Below, piece after piece: positions 27,401 through 34,358 of a stretch of DNA of 34,358 nt (the first letter of the stretch is position 1; each line of letters opens with the position of its first letter). Source of the DNA: a virus. The position numbers were made by a program, and so were the translations under genes. Location: IMG/VR virus record IMGVR_UViG_3300030012_001209, positions 1-34,358 of that record; one strand, written 5' to 3'. The notes under the pieces were generated by a model. The model was not told where the DNA came from. It made no database searches and worked only from the letters and a program-made list of their open reading frames with translations.

Positions 27401-28503
27401 CCATCATTTAGCTTACTAACATCATTACTAAGACTTGCTAATCTTGTATGATATGAAGCTACTCTGCCGTCAAGTTGTCTTGCAGCTTTCAACAGGTCAG
27501 GGTGCATCCTGCTGTCAGGAGCTATACCATGAATAGCTTTATTTACAAATTCTGTTCTATTTAATAAGTCTCCTGTTTTTTTACCTGCTGCTATGCCAAC
27601 AGTTACCAATGCAACATTTCTTAAAAAATCTGTCGATGTTTGTTGTTGTTCTTCAGGTATTAAATCGAGCATATCGTATGCAACAAATCCACCAGTTGCC
27701 ATACCTATTGGTCTCATAGGATTTCTTACCCATGCTTCCCATGTAGGCAAAGCTACATTTTTTTTATATGATTGTATTGCTGTAAGTTTTTCTTCTGTAG
27801 ATGTAAGTCTTGCTATTTCAGCATCTTGTCTTCTTAATCCTTTTGTTCTTTTTTGTTCTATTTGAAGACTACCACTTGGCAGTTCAGCTAATTGTTCTTT
27901 TCTTGTTACAGCAGGAGTGTCGAATCCTGCCCATCTTCTAGCAGCTAAACCTAGTGTGCCTGTTATAGCTAGACCACCTATCGCACCTAATCCTGCTTGT
28001 TCCAATCTTGTAAGACCCATGTCCTCATCAACATAAGATGCAGCACCAAGTCCTGTTCCGTATGCAACACCTTGTTTGACCAGTGATGCAACAGATTTCG
28101 CTTTTGCTAATGGTATAACCCATCCAGCAGGGTCGGCAATAATACCACCCATATAAGTTGCAAATGCTTTTCCACCATAATCTTTGTTCGCAAATATTGC
28201 GTTAAGTTTTTTTTGGTCCATTCGCATCTGTTCTTCATCAATATTAAAATATTGTTTAATACCTCTGTAAGTATCTAACATTCCCATAGTTCCTGCAAAA
28301 GCCATAGCTTCTCTTTCATTAGATATGCCAGGAACATTGTTTGGGTCAGTGCCAATTTTATCATTTATAATAGTTTCATATTGACCTGCATTTATTCTAT
28401 CGTATAATTCAACATCACTTGGGTCTACAACGGATTTACCTGGAGTAACTGTATTGTTTATAGTATTAAATAACTCTATATCTTCTTTTGATATTTCTGC
28501 CAT
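24442..28503 (-). CDS. Large internal virion (ejection) protein with LPD38-like domain
   Basis: The 1353-residue protein opens MAEISKEDIELFNTINNTVT and has hydrophobic Gly/Ala-rich helices at about 130-190 (GYGTGLGAAS-type), typical of proteins that leave the head and form a channel in the envelope. The region about 880-1080 has TVYNPTVHVNNYFSN, KQFVDYNIKSKF and ATFVPFLSYSYRIIPR, resembling the LPD38 polyvalent domain. The end is a charged helix (DLKEALDDIKERE). It is probably ejected with the DNA. No lysozyme or transglycosylase motif (E-x8-D-x5-T or G-x-S-x-G-L) was seen, so wall digestion must rely on something else. Confidence 0.8.
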   Translation of the reverse strand: MAEISKEDIELFNTINNTVTPGKSVVDPSDVELYDRINAGQYETIINDKIGTDPNNVPGISNEREAMAFAGTMGMLDTYRGIKQYFNIDEEQMRMDQKKLNAIFANKDYGGKAFATYMGGIIADPAGWVIPLAKAKSVASLVKQGVAYGTGLGAASYVDEDMGLTRLEQAGLGAIGGLAITGTLGLAARRWAGFDTPAVTRKEQLAELPSGSLQIEQKRTKGLRRQDAEIARLTSTEEKLTAIQSYKKNVALPTWEAWVRNPMRPIGMATGGFVAYDMLDLIPEEQQQTSTDFLRNVALVTVGIAAGKKTGDLLNRTEFVNKAIHGIAPDSRMHPDLLKAARQLDGRVASYHTRLASLSNDVSKLNDGDKKILYNLMSGDLGRDELLALSKNEMISRQQRVIGDINPKTKKPWTKSEISQLSRTEQLALKNKQMENKNIFDFLGIGLPVETNKLLKMKDEQVQIMKEIGEDLRLSGLIDDATYKTNIDTFISRNYDGWNQILGPTKANKITSTLDKIKGDGLFSRGVVYNLGNKATFTKDELVDIVPALRAERKYDYRINQTYGKIKDNQGNILNRIDDVADPQYNKALTPGKQASNFGVVIRKSKDKPEEYEIITQLSKEQRKFFQETEDVAFSLAKTALELRTTAGIGKFYASLYEQGINKGFVLDSNTSLLQELNRKGLTVGTGAGKNGRPIVDTAETAAIKQQMLALRTQDPTLPERLRTGQDAYGQPLGRFPYINQGRYAKLQKELTEKQDAAYKEYLKIQKENEAKFKNATVDNPFPKEITLADGSKITEDFVYVPKATEPDPTGTGKAVTKIGGEGGTSIPTYGKLNGTLVRKQEYLDMQLLKSLRENDGSRLIGEGFFKLNSFWKKTKTVYNPTVHVNNYFSNYALYYGGNGAWKQLGKVHVDGTIGQILGFERGVVKWDDLDDDLKHMYNNAVFGRDLISAELKANEAEQIAKLFKVKNAEVNGNWLSDAINTIDNQVSKAKIFNPVIKGGKKVGSILDEKVSALYQLEDRLFRVALYRSRLNQVNPATGVKYTRDEAASDAIKQFVDYNIKSKFINATRATFVPFLSYSYRIIPRLAEIGVKHPEKVAVIAALGYAANDIGRMATGATRDEVERERKFMQEYNKQNMFGLGAMPEANIRIKGGDKPKYLNFSRMLPGGDVFMVGGATPGEVPYLPRFVQPGGPAYGSVLRAVGIDPFTLRSTQTDEAGMSRTEVGLNRASKILKDFIPNIPGFPGSFSTDKINRAYERAKEDGPNYNTLDDPLTTTEAWLNSFGFKINTADINRLRRFTSAEMIRLQSDFSAKRKKLNNDRMKGKISYDEYLEEVQILKLDLKEALDDIKERE

Positions 28504-28509
28504 AAAACA

Positions 28510-29070
28510 TTAACTTCCTAAATTCCTAATTATATTGTAAGTGTTAAAACTTTCTTCCCATGTTGGACCTTCTTGTCCTCGTTCTCGTGCTGTTTTTGTT
28601 TGACCTTTATGAAATTCAAAATATGCTTCCATCTGCCCTGTGTCTCCTAAAAAGTATTGTTCTGTAAATAAATTATTTTTAAAAAACTCTTGTGTAGGTG
28701 GTGTTATTTTTGCTGTCATAAAATCTTGTCTTAATTGTGTTAAAGCACCAGTAAGCTCATCAGGTTGATAAAATAATTTTCTATATGCTGTTTGTGCTTT
28801 ACCTGCTTCTGTTGATAAATCTTTTGTTTTTGTTCCTTTTCCTTTTTGTGCTTCTTGCAATAATTTAACTTGGTCTGCTGCACCTTTTGCAACTTCGCCT
28901 ATTCGAGTGAAGGCAGACTCTCCTGCTCTCATATCAGTTTGCAAACCTATGCCAAGCCTAATAAGAGATGCGTTTCTTATTGCTTGTAACATTTTTGCTG
29001 GGTCATCAATTAAAGTTGTAGGTGCGACTAAGCCACCTAAAGTTTTTACTATGTCATCTTCTTTTGCCAT
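28510..29070 (-). CDS. Internal virion protein, 186 aa
   Basis: The product (MAKEDDIVKTLGGLVAPTTL onward) is helical, with DPAKMLQAIRNASLIRLGIG, AADQVKLLQEAQKGKG and FHKGQTKTARERGQEG. It lies between two other ejection-like genes. A good AGGAG precedes the ATG and the stop is seven bases from the next start. Its length and composition fit an internal virion or core protein. No named family. Confidence 0.6.
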   Translation of the reverse strand: MAKEDDIVKTLGGLVAPTTLIDDPAKMLQAIRNASLIRLGIGLQTDMRAGESAFTRIGEVAKGAADQVKLLQEAQKGKGTKTKDLSTEAGKAQTAYRKLFYQPDELTGALTQLRQDFMTAKITPPTQEFFKNNLFTEQYFLGDTGQMEAYFEFHKGQTKTARERGQEGPTWEESFNTYNIIRNLGS

Positions 29071-29071
29071 A

Positions 29072-29878
29072 TTAACTCCTAAACATCGAATACAAATCTT
29101 CTCTTGGTCTACTTAATAAACCACTATTAACTACAGCGACTGGCAAAGGTGCAAGTCTCGTATTGTTGCTGCCAAAACCTTTTGCAACTAAAGGAAGAAA
29201 ACTCATTAAATTAGCCATGTTATTAAAGCTACTACCCATAACAGGTTTTGCAACACCAGGTCCACCATTCTGAATATCAAACATACTTACTATATTTTCT
29301 GCTGCTTGTGGGGTTATAGGATTTGTGTCCGTTGTAAGATTTTTTATTTGTTCTGCTATTGCAGGTGTGTATGGTTCTGCTGTTAATGCACTAACCAAAT
29401 CAGCTCCTTCTTTGCCTGCTGTGTTATCAATCGTATAAACAGTATTGTCTCCCCTAAATTTAGACTGTTTATTATTTTCCTGTATAAAATTACTAACAGC
29501 ATTTATATTATCAGGTGTAATTGTTGTTTTTTTAAAGCTCGTTCCACTTAAAGTTTTGCCTTCTCCTATACGATATATTGGTTCGCCACTTGCTGATTCC
29601 GTTTCATATATATCATCTGTAACATTTATAACATTGGGTCTCATAGACTTAACATTACCAATATAATCTGTAACTGTTATTGTGTTTGGGTCATAGTTAG
29701 GTGTATTAAAATTAGGGTCATTAGTGTAAGCAGTCCTTAAATTATCCATATTAGATTGATTCAATAAACCTATGTTCCTTTGCATGTTTTGTTCGAATAA
29801 TTTAGTTTCTTCTTCTTTATCTCTAAAGATGCTTGTAAAAAAATTTAAATAATTTTTACCTAAAAAAGTATCTGACAT
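29072..29878 (-). CDS. Internal virion or tail protein, 268 aa
   Basis: The 268 residues include a charged N-terminus (MSDTFLGKNYLNFFTSIFRD), an Asn/Thr/Asp-rich central region and a Gly/Ala-rich hydrophobic stretch toward the end (MSFLPLVAKGFGSNN). The mix recalls ejection proteins that sit behind the portal. The previous gene stops 16 bases upstream, and the ATG follows GGAGATATT. No family recognised. Confidence 0.6.
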   Translation of the reverse strand: MSDTFLGKNYLNFFTSIFRDKEEETKLFEQNMQRNIGLLNQSNMDNLRTAYTNDPNFNTPNYDPNTITVTDYIGNVKSMRPNVINVTDDIYETESASGEPIYRIGEGKTLSGTSFKKTTITPDNINAVSNFIQENNKQSKFRGDNTVYTIDNTAGKEGADLVSALTAEPYTPAIAEQIKNLTTDTNPITPQAAENIVSMFDIQNGGPGVAKPVMGSSFNNMANLMSFLPLVAKGFGSNNTRLAPLPVAVVNSGLLSRPREDLYSMFRS

Positions 29879-29894
29879 AATAATATCTCCTTAA

Positions 29895-30800
29895 TTAATC
29901 AAACATACTAGCTAATGCTACTGCTGCTGCTATTGCCATGCCTTGTGGTGTTGTCAATAATGGTTGCACAGGACCAGCTGCTCCTACTGTGTTAAACGCA
30001 CCTGCTGCATTTAATGCACCATAAGTTCCAGTCCCAAGTAAACCTGCACCTGCTAGTCTTTGCCCAAAGCCAGGTTCAGAACCTGATGTTGTTTGTGTTC
30101 CAGGCAATACTGTGCCTTGTACAACACTAGTGTAGTCTCTTAATGCTTGACCTGGTGCTTGTTGTGCAAATTCAAATCTTGCTCTTGCATCATCAATAGC
30201 TTGTTGTTGTCTAGCTTGTTCCATAGCTCCTACAGATGCTAGTGTTTGAGAAGGAACTAGAGATGTTTGTATTGTTTGTGGTGCTAGTGCTAATGCTCTT
30301 AGTTGATTTTGTTGTCCTTGTTGAAAAGCATCCCCATAAATTCTTGCTGTAACATCTCCTGCTTGTTGCAAAAAGTTTCCTATAACATTACTTTCAAGTA
30401 TTGCTTGCCTATCACTTCCTAGTTGTCCTGCACCTGTTGCATCCCTTCTAGCTTGTTGCAATAATCCCTCTGTTTGTGAAAGCAAAGGTCTTAGTGCTGC
30501 TGTTGTTGCATCTGCTAAAAATGGATTACTAGCTATATTTTGTGGAGACATCAAACTATAATTTTGTGCTGCTTGTATGTTTCCTGCTAGTTCTGTTTGT
30601 GGTCCTAACGCAGTTTGCGTAGCCATCTGTTCTGCTGTTAGCTGTTGCTCAGTCGGTGCAGCAAATGTCCTGTCAGGGAAAAATTGCATTGGACCTTGAT
30701 TAAATAAATTTTGTGCTTGTTGATATGTATCAACTAAAAAAGGTCGTTGCCCTTCATAAGGGTCTGCTTTTTGTACCGTTGTTCCTCCACCTTTACTCAT
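29895..30800 (-). CDS. Virion protein, Gln/Ala-rich, probably ejection protein
   Basis: The 301 residues begin MSKGGGTTVQKADPYEGQRP and are rich in Gln and Ala with repeated helices (FLQQAGDVTARIYGDAFQQG, MEQARQQQAIDDARARF). The last 70 residues are Gly/Ala-rich and hydrophobic (LAGAGLLGTGTYGALNAAG, AIAAAVALASMFD), a membrane-active style. The AAPTEQQLTAEQ and Q-G-P-FFP-T motifs recur in proteins of marine podoviruses beside internal virion genes, as I remember. Ejection is likely. Confidence 0.65.
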   Translation of the reverse strand: MSKGGGTTVQKADPYEGQRPFLVDTYQQAQNLFNQGPMQFFPDRTFAAPTEQQLTAEQMATQTALGPQTELAGNIQAAQNYSLMSPQNIASNPFLADATTAALRPLLSQTEGLLQQARRDATGAGQLGSDRQAILESNVIGNFLQQAGDVTARIYGDAFQQGQQNQLRALALAPQTIQTSLVPSQTLASVGAMEQARQQQAIDDARARFEFAQQAPGQALRDYTSVVQGTVLPGTQTTSGSEPGFGQRLAGAGLLGTGTYGALNAAGAFNTVGAAGPVQPLLTTPQGMAIAAAVALASMFD

Positions 30801-30809
30801 ATATAACCT

Positions 30810-31241
30810 CTAGTGTAGTGTATTTAATTCTTTGCCAAGTATGGTATATGTATGGTCATAACCAAATTTCATTATCTTTTTTGTAAAACCTTTACGACAT
30901 GCTGTCTCTATAGCTTCGCAGTCATTGTCTATTGCCCAAGACTCTATAACATGTAACAGACCTTCGACCCACTCATCTAAATTTTTACCACCAAGTGTTA
31001 CAATTCTACAAGTTTTCTTTTTAGGATATATCATTATCTCTGTAGTCAAACATGCAACAATTTCTGCTTCTTCGTCTTCAAGAACCCAAAGTTGCATATC
31101 TCTATTTATAAGTTTTTCATAAATATCTTCTATGCCCATCTCTTGTCTGCTTTTACTGTTACCCATTTCAATGAAACCTTTAACAGAATCCCAAACATCA
31201 TCTATCCTATCGTTAGGTATACCTGATATAAATGTTGTCAT
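30810..31241 (-). CDS. GNAT-fold small virion protein (T7 gp13-like position)
   Basis: The 143 residues look like a GNAT acetyltransferase fold: strand LWVLEDEEAEIVACLTTEIM, then KKTCRIVTLGGKNLDEWVEG, then LLHVIESWAIDNDCEAIETA and a final GYDHTYTILGKEL strand. The acetyl-CoA R/Q-x-x-G-x-G/A loop is not clear, so it may be structural only, as for internal virion protein gp13 of T7. It overlaps the previous gene by four bases (ATGA) and precedes ejection genes, matching that role. Confidence 0.65.
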   Translation of the reverse strand: MTTFISGIPNDRIDDVWDSVKGFIEMGNSKSRQEMGIEDIYEKLINRDMQLWVLEDEEAEIVACLTTEIMIYPKKKTCRIVTLGGKNLDEWVEGLLHVIESWAIDNDCEAIETACRKGFTKKIMKFGYDHTYTILGKELNTLH

Positions 31242-31495
31242 AGCTTAGTATAGTTACCTGCTGCATTTACAAAATATATACCTTCGCCACTTCCTGGATT
31301 AAAGTTTGTACCATCAGCATAAACAATATCTCCTTGTTTCTTTCTGCCTGGTGTTACGTTTTTAACTTCTATAAAAGTAGTAGGAGTTTCTTCTAACGCA
31401 CCTTGTAACTTTACTAACTCTTGAAGTAAGTATTGTGGCAAGTCTTCAGGGTTATCAGGTACTGGGTTGGGTGTATATCTTGGTGCTTGTGCCAT
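31238..31495 (-). CDS. Small tail-region protein, 85 aa
   Basis: The 85 residues start MAQAPRYTPNPVPDNPEDLP and include QYLLQELVKLQGALEETPTT, then GRKKQGDIVYADGTNFNPGS and a beta end. This Y-P-P-P-DNPEDLP-YL--EL pattern followed by a P-GRK--G-I-YADGT-W-P-G-G-Y segment is common next to podovirus tail genes, as I remember. Function unknown. It overlaps the large tail gene by one base (TAATG) and the GNAT gene by four. Confidence 0.7.
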   Translation of the reverse strand: MAQAPRYTPNPVPDNPEDLPQYLLQELVKLQGALEETPTTFIEVKNVTPGRKKQGDIVYADGTNFNPGSGEGIYFVNAAGNYTKL

Positions 31496-33033
31496 TATCT
31501 TTCTCCTAATACTTCGTATTCTAAATCATATCCATTAAGTTCAAAAGTTGTAGCAGATGTATGTTGAAATCTTACTGCAATATATTTTCCTGTGGCTCTA
31601 GCATCTACTTTATTCTGACTGTTAGGATTGTATTCTTGTGCTGATGTAAATGTATATGTGCCATTAGGCGACATAGAACTACCTATAGATATCTGTGCAG
31701 TTCCTGTTCCTGCAATTTTTGGTGTCAGCTTCCTAACTTGTTTTACTGTATTGGTATTGCCATCAAGAACCAAACCTTTTCTTTCAAGTGTCATGGTAAA
31801 GTTAGCACCTGCAAAATCAAAACCATTGTCTGCTCTAAAAAATTTAGTGTCGTTAGTTCCTGCCATTAATATACTTACCTCTGATGGGTTATATAATCTT
31901 TGTCCCCAAGTAGAAGATGTAGAATAGTTATCCCAGCTTTGTGATTGACCTGACCATACCTCAGTCGATGCACCTGGGTTTACAATGCCTGTTGCAATAT
32001 GTAAAATATCAGGCAAATCTCTAAAACTAAATGCGTTCTTTCTGTAGTTCCAAATCAATGCTTTGTTACAAAATGTTGAACCTACTGTGGGATACGATAC
32101 CCATATTTCATTCTTTTGTTTGTTATGTGTTGCAAATATATTTTTAAAATTAGTAGTGTCTAGTTCATTAAAAAGAGTTCTCTTTACAATATCTGAAGCA
32201 ACCGATTGTTTTGAAACTCCATTGTGTACTATCAAATCTCCTTCTACAACAACAAAGTGTTTGTTATCAAACTCTACTGCACAGTTTCTTGATAGTATAC
32301 CTGTATCATTAAATAAATTTTGAAAGCTAAATACAAGATTGCCACCGATATAATTCATCAACCATGTACTTCTTTCTTTATAGATGATAAATGATTTATT
32401 TAATCTATATCCATCTACTATAAAATCTCCTTCGTCTCCTATAGTTGTGCTACCTGCATCGTTAGTTGCAGATGCAGTCCATGTGCTAGGTACACTTATT
32501 GAAGTGTCTGACCATCTTATTTTGTTAGGAAGGTTAGTTCCTGATTCAGTCATATTAAGAGCAATAAGATAGTTTCCATAAGACCTTATAGATTTGCAAG
32601 TTGAATTAGAAACCCAGTTAGTTAAATCAACAAACTTAGATGAAGAAAAATCAAATAACTGTGGGTCATCAACACCATTATTTAATATAGGATTGCCATT
32701 GAATATTGTGCCAACCCAGTTTCCTACAGTCGTTAGATTCGTTGAGTAATCTCCACCTGATGCTCTAGTAACATCTGTATGATTTGTACCATCTGTTCTG
32801 AATATTTTTGCTGTTCCTGCGTAAAACCAAAAGTTTGATGTGCCTGTTAAATTAATTAAAAAGTAGGGAGCAACTGAAGGATTGGTAAATACTATATCAT
32901 GCCCTAATATTTTTTTAGCAGCACCATCTTCAAATCTTGCGTTCTCTGTATGAGAAAAAAATTCATTTGGAAGTGCTGTTGGGTTTGTATCTTTAGCCAT
33001 TCCTGCTGGAGAACCTACTTGAAATACAGGCAT
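31495..33033 (-). CDS. Large tail protein (P22 gp10-like hub, beta-propeller type)
   Basis: ATG 33033 is preferred over a GTG upstream because it overlaps the preceding stop as TAATG and has AGGA upstream. The 512 residues are all-beta. Motifs include ALPNEFFSHTENARFEDGAA, FNGNPILNNGVDDPQLF, KIRWSDTSI with PSTW, GDEGDFIVDGYRLNKSFI and YKERSTWLMNYIGG. The repeated blades and NG-DDPQ motif match tail-hub/stabilisation proteins of podoviruses, to which P22 gp10 belongs. It would form the tail tube below the adaptor. Moderate confidence in the family name. Confidence 0.75.
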   Translation of the reverse strand: MPVFQVGSPAGMAKDTNPTALPNEFFSHTENARFEDGAAKKILGHDIVFTNPSVAPYFLINLTGTSNFWFYAGTAKIFRTDGTNHTDVTRASGGDYSTNLTTVGNWVGTIFNGNPILNNGVDDPQLFDFSSSKFVDLTNWVSNSTCKSIRSYGNYLIALNMTESGTNLPNKIRWSDTSISVPSTWTASATNDAGSTTIGDEGDFIVDGYRLNKSFIIYKERSTWLMNYIGGNLVFSFQNLFNDTGILSRNCAVEFDNKHFVVVEGDLIVHNGVSKQSVASDIVKRTLFNELDTTNFKNIFATHNKQKNEIWVSYPTVGSTFCNKALIWNYRKNAFSFRDLPDILHIATGIVNPGASTEVWSGQSQSWDNYSTSSTWGQRLYNPSEVSILMAGTNDTKFFRADNGFDFAGANFTMTLERKGLVLDGNTNTVKQVRKLTPKIAGTGTAQISIGSSMSPNGTYTFTSAQEYNPNSQNKVDARATGKYIAVRFQHTSATTFELNGYDLEYEVLGER

Positions 33034-33749
33034 TAGACTGTCCTTTTCCACATATATACTACAATGTATGGTTGCACTAAACTAAATGCAGAACCACTCC
33101 CAGTGCTACTTGTGTTTACATTTGTTGTATTTGTAACATTACCTTGTGATATACCACCTTCATCGCTATCAGATGTTGATGCTGCTATTGTGTGAGTATG
33201 TGCAGGTAGCTCAGAAATACTCAATGTTTTTGTTTTAGAGCCACCAGTTTCTTCTGCTGCATCGAAGTCTGTATCACTAGAATCAATGCCTACCATTACA
33301 CGTCCAGCTCCAAAAGCAACCCATGTCCCAAAACCTAACAATGTTCCAGGGTTGGTAGCAACAGATGCGTTTATATAAATAGAACCTACAGGGTAGACAG
33401 CTTGTAGTGTTGTAGCTGTGTCTGAGCCAATAGTTAGTGTGCCTGATACTGTAAGGTTTCTGATGCCTGTAATATCTTTATTAGCATCTGCTGTTACAGC
33501 TTTTGATGCTTGTGCTGTTCCGAGTGTTGTAATATCAACATAATTTAATTCTGTTGTGTTTGCTGTAACACCATCCAATAAATTTAATTCTGTGTGTGTT
33601 GATGTAACAGCTCCTGATATATTTGGAAAGGTTGCTTTGACTGTTGATTTGACAAGTCTTATGTGGTCATCGCCCTCATTAACAGGGTCTCCTGCTGCTG
33701 GGTTTGAGCTGTTAAGACTGTCTATAAATGTACCTGTTTCTAATCCCAT
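33033..33749 (-). CDS. Tail fibre/collar protein with phage-collar domain
   Basis: The 238 residues start with a podovirus-type N-terminal anchor (MGLETGTFIDSLNSSNPAAG, PVNEGDDHIRLVKSTVKATF) and a shaft of STHTELNLLDGVTA repeats. The C-terminal half is a collar domain: VYPVGSIYINASVATNPGTL, then FGTWVAFGAGRVMVGID, a SELPAHTHTIAAS His motif and QPYIVVYMWKRTV end. The HTH(T) motif typically binds metal at the trimer axis in gp12-like fibres. It is translationally coupled to the tail hub gene downstream. Confidence 0.8.
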   Translation of the reverse strand: MGLETGTFIDSLNSSNPAAGDPVNEGDDHIRLVKSTVKATFPNISGAVTSTHTELNLLDGVTANTTELNYVDITTLGTAQASKAVTADANKDITGIRNLTVSGTLTIGSDTATTLQAVYPVGSIYINASVATNPGTLLGFGTWVAFGAGRVMVGIDSSDTDFDAAEETGGSKTKTLSISELPAHTHTIAASTSDSDEGGISQGNVTNTTNVNTSSTGSGSAFSLVQPYIVVYMWKRTV

Positions 33750-33758
33750 AAAGTTCTC

Positions 33759-34358
33759 CTATATTGCTAAACCTACTGTTCCGTTAGTACCTACTGATGG
33801 AAACTCTGCAAAAGCCATATATAAATATACTGCTCCACTTAAATTTGCTTTACCATCTGTTGTTGCTGGATAAAAACCATGTGCTGTTACATTTACAGTA
33901 CAGTTTGTGTTTGATGAGTTATCACTAAATTTAAGTGTTCTTTTTAATTCTCCATCATTAGCAAGTTGTCCACTATCTACTACCGTTGATTTAACAAACC
34001 AATCTTCTGTTCCGTCCCATTTTTTAATCATTATCCATTTAGGTCTAAAACCACAATGTGTAAATGTTCCTTGTGCATTTCCATTTCCCATATACATTCC
34101 CATTTTGCTAAAACCTTGTACCTCTGCAAAAACATAGGCAACACAAGCTGCTCCATTTGTATTATGATGTGTTTTATTTCCAATAGACCAAACTGTGCTT
34201 GTAGGTTTAGTATCATTCCAACCACCAGTATCATCTTGAAATTGACCTGTAGATGCAAACTGTATTAAGTCTGTTTCAGTATCAGAATAAAATTTAGTAT
34301 CTCCTATATACCAATCTCCTCTATCTGCAAGTGTTGTAGTTTTACCTATAATTACTTT
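33759..34358 (-). CDS. Tail fibre protein, DUF7483-like, 5' end cut by window edge
   Basis: The frame is open from the right window edge to its stop at 33759 (199 codons); the start lies outside. It contains VWSIGNKTHHNTNGAACVAYVF-type sequence, then FAEVQGFSKMGMYMGNGNAQ, then THCGFRPKWIMIKKWDGTE and a YLYMAFAEFPSVG end. The AYVFAEV-GFSK-G-Y-GNG-A-GTF pattern followed by GFRP-WIMIK is the DUF7483 repeat of marine phage fibre proteins. It is therefore the distal part of a receptor-binding or fibre protein. It precedes the collar gene by nine bases. Confidence 0.8.
   Translation of the reverse strand, partial: KVIIGKTTTLADRGDWYIGDTKFYSDTETDLIQFASTGQFQDDTGGWNDTKPTSTVWSIGNKTHHNTNGAACVAYVFAEVQGFSKMGMYMGNGNAQGTFTHCGFRPKWIMIKKWDGTEDWFVKSTVVDSGQLANDGELKRTLKFSDNSSNTNCTVNVTAHGFYPATTDGKANLSGAVYLYMAFAEFPSVGTNGTVGLAI

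Noticed and set aside
24442-28503. A lytic transglycosylase or peptidase domain in the 1353-aa protein
   Set aside because: I scanned for E-S/Goose-type GLMQ, NlpC/P60 and lysozyme catalytic patterns and saw none; the recognisable part is LPD38-like.

Overview
The window looks like most of the genome of an AT-rich, lytic-looking, tailed marine bacteriophage, probably a podovirus of the general pelagiphage type infecting an AT-rich marine bacterium. This rests on low GC, very dense small genes with 1-8 nt overlaps, an SU10-type (DUF5309-like) major capsid protein, a P22-like portal and head-tail adaptor, LPD38-type and GNAT-like internal virion proteins, and the DUF7483-like and GN-repeat fibre proteins typical of marine phages. 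The assignment is by recognition only; no search was run. No tRNA, CRISPR array, integrase, lysogeny repressor, DNA polymerase or RNA polymerase was found.

Layout. (1) 1-9772, minus strand: the late head operon, in transcription order terL, portal, four tiny overlapping basic proteins, an HTH protein, a small helical protein, scaffold, major capsid protein, a strong terminator, two or three small virion proteins, a head-tail adaptor, and a fibre gene cut by the left edge. (2) 9773-11078: 1.3 kb without genes. Its left half is very AT-rich, with repeated TGTTCATTTTTT...ACAAT units and inverted ACAATTT boxes. Its right half follows a good sigma70 promoter and is full of hairpins, suggesting a structured leader RNA and/or an origin. 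(3) 11079-20513, plus strand: the early operon. It holds an ArdC-like antirestriction protein, about eleven unrecognised small proteins, a lambda O/P-like replication pair (DUF4373-type initiator and helicase loader), an HTH protein, a Ref/HNH-like nuclease, a second promoter, an ERF annealing protein, a YqaJ/lambda-exo nuclease, more small proteins, and finally a lambda Q-like antiterminator. (4) 20510-24445, minus strand: small terminase, then (upstream) a cluster of membrane and exported proteins that includes a 21-aa membrane peptide, a 42-aa lipoprotein, a 581-aa exported acidic protein with a possible nested gene, and a 3-TM holin-like protein. (5) 24442-34358, minus strand: internal virion (ejection) proteins, tail proteins and a fibre gene cut by the right edge.

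How it works together. The plan resembles lambda early logic (initiator plus loader recruiting host DnaB, an annealase plus exonuclease for recombination-dependent concatemers, and Q to switch on late genes). The late operon, however, lies on the opposite strand and converges on the Q gene. If the two window ends belong to one circularly permuted or terminally redundant genome, the minus-strand late operon would run unbroken from terL at 9772 through the left edge, into the right edge, and down to terS at 20510.

Most notable signals: a type-1-copper ligand pattern (His, Cys-x2-His-x2-Met) at the C-terminus of the left fibre protein; a structured noncoding leader; a 42-nt duplication of ardC forming the end of a small gene; a tandem repeat before ardC; and an export/membrane cluster with no recognisable endolysin.
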